Of a stretch of 64,000 bases of DNA, positions 57,851 through 64,000 are shown piece after piece. Source of the stretch: Mastigias papua (Eukaryota; Cnidaria; Scyphozoa; Rhizostomeae; Mastigiidae). Under the pieces are notes generated by a model, which searched no databases, was not told the origin of the DNA, and saw only the letters and a program-made list of their open reading frames with translations. Both the position numbers and the translations under genes were made by a program. The DNA is taken from NCBI GenBank assembly GCA_964019165.1, contig OZ025271.1, positions 3,160,501 to 3,224,500 of the forward strand. Reading direction: 5' to 3'. Position 1 is the first letter of the stretch. Every line of letters begins with the position of its first letter.

Positions 57851-59690
57851 AGGGGAAAAGTCAATACTGATTAAATCGTACAAAAGCGCTCTTACTGGAA
57901 TCGTCATGTATCGTCAGTGCATTCTATTCCGATTTGCTTCAAATTAACAAACAATCATACTCTCAGCATCAGTGAACGGAAATGAATGAAAAAATAGTGC
58001 AGCATTATGTTCACGAGTTTTCTAGCGAAAAATCTATACGATAATATTTATAACACCCATATATAGAATGGTTGACTAATTGGAATATTCATAATCAGTT
58101 CTAAGTTCCTTTTACTACTAGAAGTAGCAGAATTTTAGCGAATTGACACTGCATCTAATTGATACTGCACATTTCTATATCATACTACTAATCCTACTAA
58201 TCAAGTTGAAACTCAATACAAATTCACAGAGAGCACCACCATCTGTGCCCATTACTTGTATGTTCCTTAGTGAATGCTTTGAAATCTCTAACCCTATGCC
58301 ACTGTTTGGTGGTTAAGGTTTTCTGATATGTCACCTTTTCACTCTAAGCATTATTTATTTTAATGGACCAACCCCTAATGCAAATATACATGAAATGATA
58401 CTACATTGTTTCTTTACATAAGTGTATAGTAGCCAGCTATTTTACTACCAAATGGCTGTTGTCAGATTTTTCATGTTATTGTGATGTCAGAATGTTAGAA
58501 TGTTGCCGCTCTGTTTAGTCTCATGTGTCATTCAACCCTTGAACAGTACTTTAACTTATCTGAGCGATATGAACGTCATCTTTCAGCTAGACGCTTCACA
58601 AAAAATTATACGGGAGATCTTTACAATATCTGAGCCTTCATATTAACTCTATTCAGGTGGGTTTACACCTTGTGCCACTTGAGAAGGATTTAAGAATAAT
58701 CTTGAAGTCCATAAAACATGTAAGAATATTGTGATTCATGTAAACAATTAGGAACTCATATAAAATATATGTAGCTGACAGCGGACGCTTTTGCCAGCCG
58801 GTCAGGATGCGTGTTTTCTCTGTATAAGTAGATGACGTAGTTCGAATTAAGAACTTAGAGAACATTGGGAGATCGCCCAAGGATCTAGCTAATCCTTCAC
58901 CTTTATTTACAGTCAATTGCAAAAGTTTCAGACCAATCCGAAAGTAAGAGCATTTTCAACTATTACATCACAATGTGCAATCATGTGTAGCTATTGCGTC
59001 AGAACTCATTACAGTGAAAAAGTATATGGTAACTAACAGGTTGTCTTTGGATTTTGTTATATTGTCGATACCAGCAGAGGCCACACCAAGTACCAAACTG
59101 CTCAGACTCTGTTTCATTGTAAATATACACTATGTATAACATGTCCAACACAAAGTTGTAAAACATAGATTTTGGTCCTAAATGTTTATGACTGAAGTAA
59201 GGAAATAGTTGAAAATTAGCACAAATGTCTTTGGTCTTAAACTTTTGCAAATGAATGTAGAACAAGGCCGAACTCTGAAACTCTTTCCTTCTGTTTCCTT
59301 CGTCAGTATATTTCCTTCGGTTTTGTTAAAATGGCTATGACCCAGGCAAGTCTTTTCAATACAACTAGGACTTTTATTGTTATTATTTTTGTGTAAAATG
59401 TCTGCACTTGGTTGCATAATCCTTGTACTTGCGAGGATAGAGACGTATTCTCAATAACGGTGAGGAAGGGGAAATACCTGTTAGCTAATATCTGAAACCA
59501 AGAGAAGAGAAAATCCCTTACAGCCTAAGAAGTAATGCAGGTACATCTGTACCCCTTCCAAGCTCAAATTTGTATTGGGTAGACACAATCAGGTATACTG
59601 AACAAGAAATCTGCCAATATTTCACGCTAAGTTTACAGGAGTTCCAAAATGGGACTGACTTTATGCAATTCAAAGGTATCAATTCAAAAT
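57851..59690. other. Unassigned stretch
   Basis: Short minus-strand ORFs (58653-58922, 58999-59265, 59178-59417) show no recognisable motifs. Otherwise non-coding. Confidence 0.4.
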
Positions 59691-61800
59691 CTTCAGTTGT
59701 AGATTATGTCATTTTCATCATCATATATCCTGTCTGTTCCAGACATTAATTGCCTCGTGAAGAACCTTTTTGAATGCTTTTTTGTCAGGTGCATCATGGA
59801 CAAGTAGATAATTCTGTTTGGGCTTTTACCAAACTGATGTAAATATGTTTGACCTATCTACCCCGTGCTCTTTTTCCAAGTATCAGTCAAGTTAGAGATA
59901 GGTGCTCCAATTTCTCTTTTCTGACAACATGATTCAAGAATTGTGTTTGCCTACTTTTGATCCATTTCAGCAACTTATGACCAATTTGTCAGAGGATATT
60001 CTCATGGGATTTTTTTGCTCTCTATGAAATTCTTTGCATACACCAGAAGCGCCACATCTCGAATGCCTGAATTCGTGATTCCATGACTTTTGAGATAGTC
60101 TATGTTTCCAGCCAAAACTGGATGGATGTAGCGCTTGAGCATAGGAAGGCATAATTTGAATCAAAAAGTTTTGGTACAGGGAATTGATTTCATTTCCTGA
60201 AGGCTGGTTTTGCTTGTCCGAGTCTTTTCTTCATTTCTTTATCCTCTCGGCAATTCAATGACAGCACGCAATCCAAGTATTTGAAATGTTCTACTTGTTG
60301 AAATTTCTTTCCATTCAAATAAATGTTGCATTTAGGAGCATCACTCTTCGCTTATTTGGTGAATACCATTACCTGCTTTCTTTTCGTTAATCTCCTTTCC
60401 AGAATATTTGCATATTGTTTTGAGTATATTTGAAAGCATCTGTATATCTTCTACGGTATTTGCTGAGAGTATTGTATCGTCAGCCTATCGTACATTGTTC
60501 ATGTTGTGTCCTCCAATAGATACTCACCTCAAATCGTCTAGAGAGCGGACAAGCATTTCAATATGCAATGAAACGAGGTCTGGTGTCAGAATACACCTTT
60601 GTTCTATGCCGCGTTTTACTGGAACCATTTTGCTAAGTCTAGAGTTGACACTTGCAGCAGATATTTAATTGTACAATGTCTGTATTAGACGAAGAACTTT
60701 ATTGCAAAGACTAAGATCGTCCAAGAAGTGCATTATTTCGTTATGTTGAGCAAAACATATGTAAATATCTTTTTTCACTGCAAATAATCGTTGGCCGATA
60801 TTTTCTTAGAATAAAAACTGCATTCCTTGTTCTACAATCGTTTTGGAAGCCAAACTAACACGACTGAATTGATTGCCAGGATACAAAGTGCCAGGAAATT
60901 TGTTACGACGATAACTTTTGTATTTGATGTATGATATCATCATAAAGTTTTAATGCAGTCACAGTCAATTGCAGTTCAAAATAGTCAATATATATTAGGT
61001 ATAATGCATTTACCGAAAACTTAAAGCATGATTTTTTGAGATGTGAGTATACTAATGGCTCTGTGTTCTTCCCATAGTAATTTTCCGGGCTTCTTGGGTA
61101 ATGGGACATACGCTGACTGGCACATCTATTTTGAAAGTGGCCCTAGACTGTATATTCTATTGAAGAGTTTTTAAAGTACGCCTACACCATCCCGTCAAAG
61201 TGTTCTGAGCAAAGGTTTCTCAGCCTTTTTTCTGAAACTTGGTATTTATGTTGCAAAGTTCATTTTGCTGGCACCAATCTTTAAGATTGTGACCTCTCTC
61301 ATTCATAACTCTTAATACCTGACTTTCCTTCACAAACTGAGCCTTTTTCAAATCTACATTTGCATTGAAGTCACCCATAACAAGAAAGAGTTCGTTACTT
61401 TTATATTGTTTCATACCTTCTTCCAAATGGCCATGGAATTGTTCAAGCTCTTTATGTGATGATGTTGAAGCGAGTGCATAAACTTGTAACCGGCACATGT
61501 GAAAAAATTTGCTTTATATTTTCAGTAGAGCTACTCAATAGGGCATTCCATAGAAGCCTTTACTGTTCTTATTCGACAGGTATAAAATGAGGCCAACTCC
61601 ATTGTATGTCTATTGCTCCCTGAAAACAGGACGGTGTGACCATCTTTCTTGAAAGGTCCCTTTCCATTCCATCGCATTTATGCCAACCCAAGGAGCTGCA
61701 ACTTCATTTGTTTCATTTCCATTACAACATTATCTAGTTTACCATGTTGAAACAGTGTCTATACATTCTACGTTGCTATATATGTCGTGTCTTTCTTTCA
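59690..61800 (-). mobile_element. RTE-type LINE (endonuclease plus reverse transcriptase), decayed
   Basis: Minus-strand reading from the 5' end: an APE-type endonuclease N-terminus (remnants of NVRT..Q.GKL, MEMKQMK, about 61770-61690), TYNGVGLILYLSN (about 61600), RLQVYALAST (61495-61465), FLVMGDFNANVD (61385-61350, the GDFNA catalytic motif), NERGHNLKDWCQQNELCNINT. Then RT remnants: VPVKRGIEQRCIL (about 60630-60590), ADDTIL (about 60484-60467), LNGKKFQQVEHFKYLDCVLS (60325-60265) and FEMWRFWC (about 60065). The EN-to-RT spacing is shorter than usual, implying internal deletions, and stops are frequent. The catalytic Tyr codon of the (F/Y)ADD box reads TAG. The class is inferred from the EN and RT signatures. 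Confidence 0.78.
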
Positions 61801-62717
61801 TCCCTTCCTTGTGCTTTTCTTTTCTGTGGCAAGAGTAGCATGATTAGGTAGTGGTACTTTTTATTAGAGACCTGCATTTATGCAGGGTCTCATAAGATGT
61901 GGCTATGTTTGTCATTTTGCCCTTTACTTCTGTGTAAAAGGGCAGAAGAGAGCTACATCTCCATGGCTCCCATGGTTCATTGTCCCAGGTAACTATACCC
62001 TTAATACAATGGAATATCTTTTTGGTCCCTCTACCCATAGGCCTAAGAATATTCCTCGCATCTCTATTGAAGTGCGCCCTTGTGTATCTGTATGGAATGA
62101 TATTATTTTTTTGTATGGAATGATTTGTTGAACTGAGTGGTGGGTTTGAAAATGAATGCAAATTTTAAACATTCACTTTTTATCAATACACTGTAGCCAT
62201 CTCGTTCAATTTCTTATCCAATATTAGACAAAGTGTAATTAACTGGGCTCCAAAGGCTAATGCATTTATTGTCTTTTGAAAGCTCGTATCTGGTTAAGAT
62301 ACCTTCCTAGACAAATGCACAGTCAAGCGTCACTTCTCCTCTTTGCGAATAATTCCTTCTTTGTTGGGCCATTGTAATTTACCAATCCAACCACAATGGA
62401 CGTTGCTAACACGCATCTAATAACTTCAGACTTTAACTAACTAGGCGTACTTTCCTCTTAGGCATCTTAGTCTGCATTTGAGTCCAGTTGTAGGAAAATA
62501 ACAGAGCAGGTGGCACAATACTCCATACAGTCCTTAAAGAAAGCGAAAGTATAAAGTGCTGTAAAAATCGACCTACTTGTAGAGCAAAAGGTAACTGACA
62601 AATGTACATTTCAAATGATTCGATATAGGAAACTTAAATCTATAATGATACCCTAACTTGGTGACTCAAATGAGTTCTAAAGTTCGACCTTGATATAAAA
62701 TATCAGTGCAATTAGCC
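61801..62717. other. Unassigned stretch upstream of the RTE-type LINE
   Basis: A 105-codon minus-strand ORF (61844-62161) with a plus-strand shadow. No known motif. It may be the LINE 5' UTR or unrelated sequence. Confidence 0.35.
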
Positions 62718-62820
62718 TTAGATCGATATCAAACTGTACACATGAACACATAGTCAACATGAAGCAGTCCATAATACTTTGAGTAAAGTGAATGTGAGAA
62801 ATAAATACTGCCAACTATGC
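62718..62820 (+). repeat. Dispersed repeat, copy 2
   Basis: About 85-90 percent like 54975-55095 by eye, without the internal GAATCCATAATATT doubling. Confidence 0.85.
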
Positions 62821-64000
62821 AAGCAATTAAAGTACAGATCTAATTAAGCAGGCATCGGGCAGATGCAATACGGTGTACTTTGAGCCCAGTTACGGTTAGC
62901 GTACTAACAAAGAAATACTTTGAACAGAATGCGGATTCTAACTTTCTTGTATAAAATAGACATGGAGCCCTCGAGTGCCTGACTTTTGCAAAGTAAAATT
63001 TCAATAGCTCTTAGCAACCCTGTTGAGTGTTATGCTACATCCAGTATGTTGAATGTTTACCACAATCAAAACTGTAGGGTTTGTCCTTGAATATTTGCTT
63101 TGCTAACAACATGAGTGCCAAAATCGGTATTAATTTCAGGGAGTGATATCGAGTGCGGTGTGTTTAAAGCATCTGTCCGTACCTCTTTGAAAGTGATATA
63201 CATTCACTCCATCTAGAAGTAGAAAATCACTCTTTGTATAGTTAATAGGCAATAGTGTTTGGCCATGGCTTTACGGGAACCAGGGTTGGAACCATGGCAT
63301 TGAAAGATATGAGGGTAAGAAATGTGGATGCTTTGCTTGCATTTTTATTTGCATATAGTGTCAAACACGTCATACTTAGCATGGTGAGTGTTCGTGACCA
63401 CAAGTGGACTATGAACTCTTGAACCTATGACTAGGTGCCATGTCTTATGAGATGGTTTGGATAATTCACACTGGAATACATATTTAGTTCGAGAAAATCA
63501 ATACAGGAAATGCATCCAGAATATAGGCCACCATACCAAAATACTTCAGGGCACGTTCCGAAAATTTCTGAAACGGTTTTGTAACCTTCTACTCCTAAAT
63601 GTGCTTAATTTCCAAAGAGGGTCGAAATTAACGTGAGATATTAGAGTTTTTTAGGAAATTCAATTAGCGATTGTCGGAATTAGAAGGGGTACGGGATTTA
63701 TAATTTCAAGTCAGCAAATGAATTTTGGAAGTTATTCCAATTTGATCGGATTTCTCTATTATGCAGCAAATTTCCTTAGCAAATTTGATTTTAATATCAA
63801 TATGCTACAAATAATGAAAAGGTAATATTAACATTGCCAGAAAATTTTGCATCTATGAAAACAGAACCTACTGTAGTAGTCGGTTTAGCCAAGATTTGAA
63901 ACAGTCAGTTACAAAACATCATAAAACAAACGGCTCTTGCCATCAACAATCTGTTATAATTAACTTTCAGGGAGTCTCAATAACAAAGGATTTTCAGGAA
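62821..64000. other. Unassigned right edge
   Basis: No ORF of note and no recognisable repeat or RNA gene. Confidence 0.4.

Overview
The window looks like a piece of an AT-rich, repeat-laden animal nuclear genome, most likely an aquatic invertebrate; this is inferred from the mix of element families (Helitron, Transib/RAG1-like, THAP and SWIM/YqaJ DNA transposons, Penelope-like, BEL/Pao, Ty3/Gypsy and several LINE lineages) and from long non-coding stretches, microsatellites and minisatellites. There are no bacterial operons, rRNA, CRISPR arrays or convincing tRNAs. No complete ordinary host gene was recognised. Almost everything identifiable is a mobile element, most of it broken and partly nested.

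Layout. 1-9415: an old Helitron on the minus strand (HUH Rep near 9.4-8.9 kb, Pif1-type helicase from 3.5 kb to beyond the left edge). It is split by a 5'-truncated LINE (784-2188, with a 14-bp target duplication) and by a 5.45-kb insertion (3495-8941) flanked by TA and ending in two 293-bp direct copies of a TIR element. Inside that insertion are a decayed HUH-Rep/SF3-helicase gene (plus strand) and a Tc1/mariner-like transposase (minus strand). 9.6-11 kb: BEL/Pao pol remains. 12.4-15.8 kb: a two-gene DNA transposon with long TIRs, a SWIM-YqaJ gene converging on a THAP-DDE_Tnp_4 transposase. 16-21 kb: mostly unassigned, with duplicated exon-like modules. 21.5-28.4 kb: a conserved-family fragment, Ty3/Gypsy pieces, a LINE 3' end, a long Penelope-like ORF with an inverted partial copy, and three (AT)n tracts. 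28.7-31.6 kb: a MITE, diverged tandem modules and a 59-bp minisatellite. 34.4-35.2 kb: a SWIM-protein fragment. 37.5-38.0 kb: a near-perfect 580-bp palindromic element.

The clearest highlight is at 38192-42091: a Transib/RAG1-superfamily transposon with an uninterrupted 717-codon transposase, a perfect 5-bp target duplication (CATCA), and termini beginning with the V(D)J-type heptamer (CACAGTG at one end, TACAGTG at the other). An A-rich block lies at unequal distances from the two heptamers (12 and 22 nt). It looks younger than its neighbours.

42-64 kb holds a THAP fragment, an inverted-repeat-bounded 2.6-kb segment, LINE 3' ends, a MITE, a rearranged EEADTK/LLPPC-family gene, a second Transib-like C-terminus at 49.9 kb, tandem duplications and a decayed RTE-type LINE (59.7-61.8 kb). 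Coordinates of decayed elements are approximate, and family names come from motif recognition without a database search.
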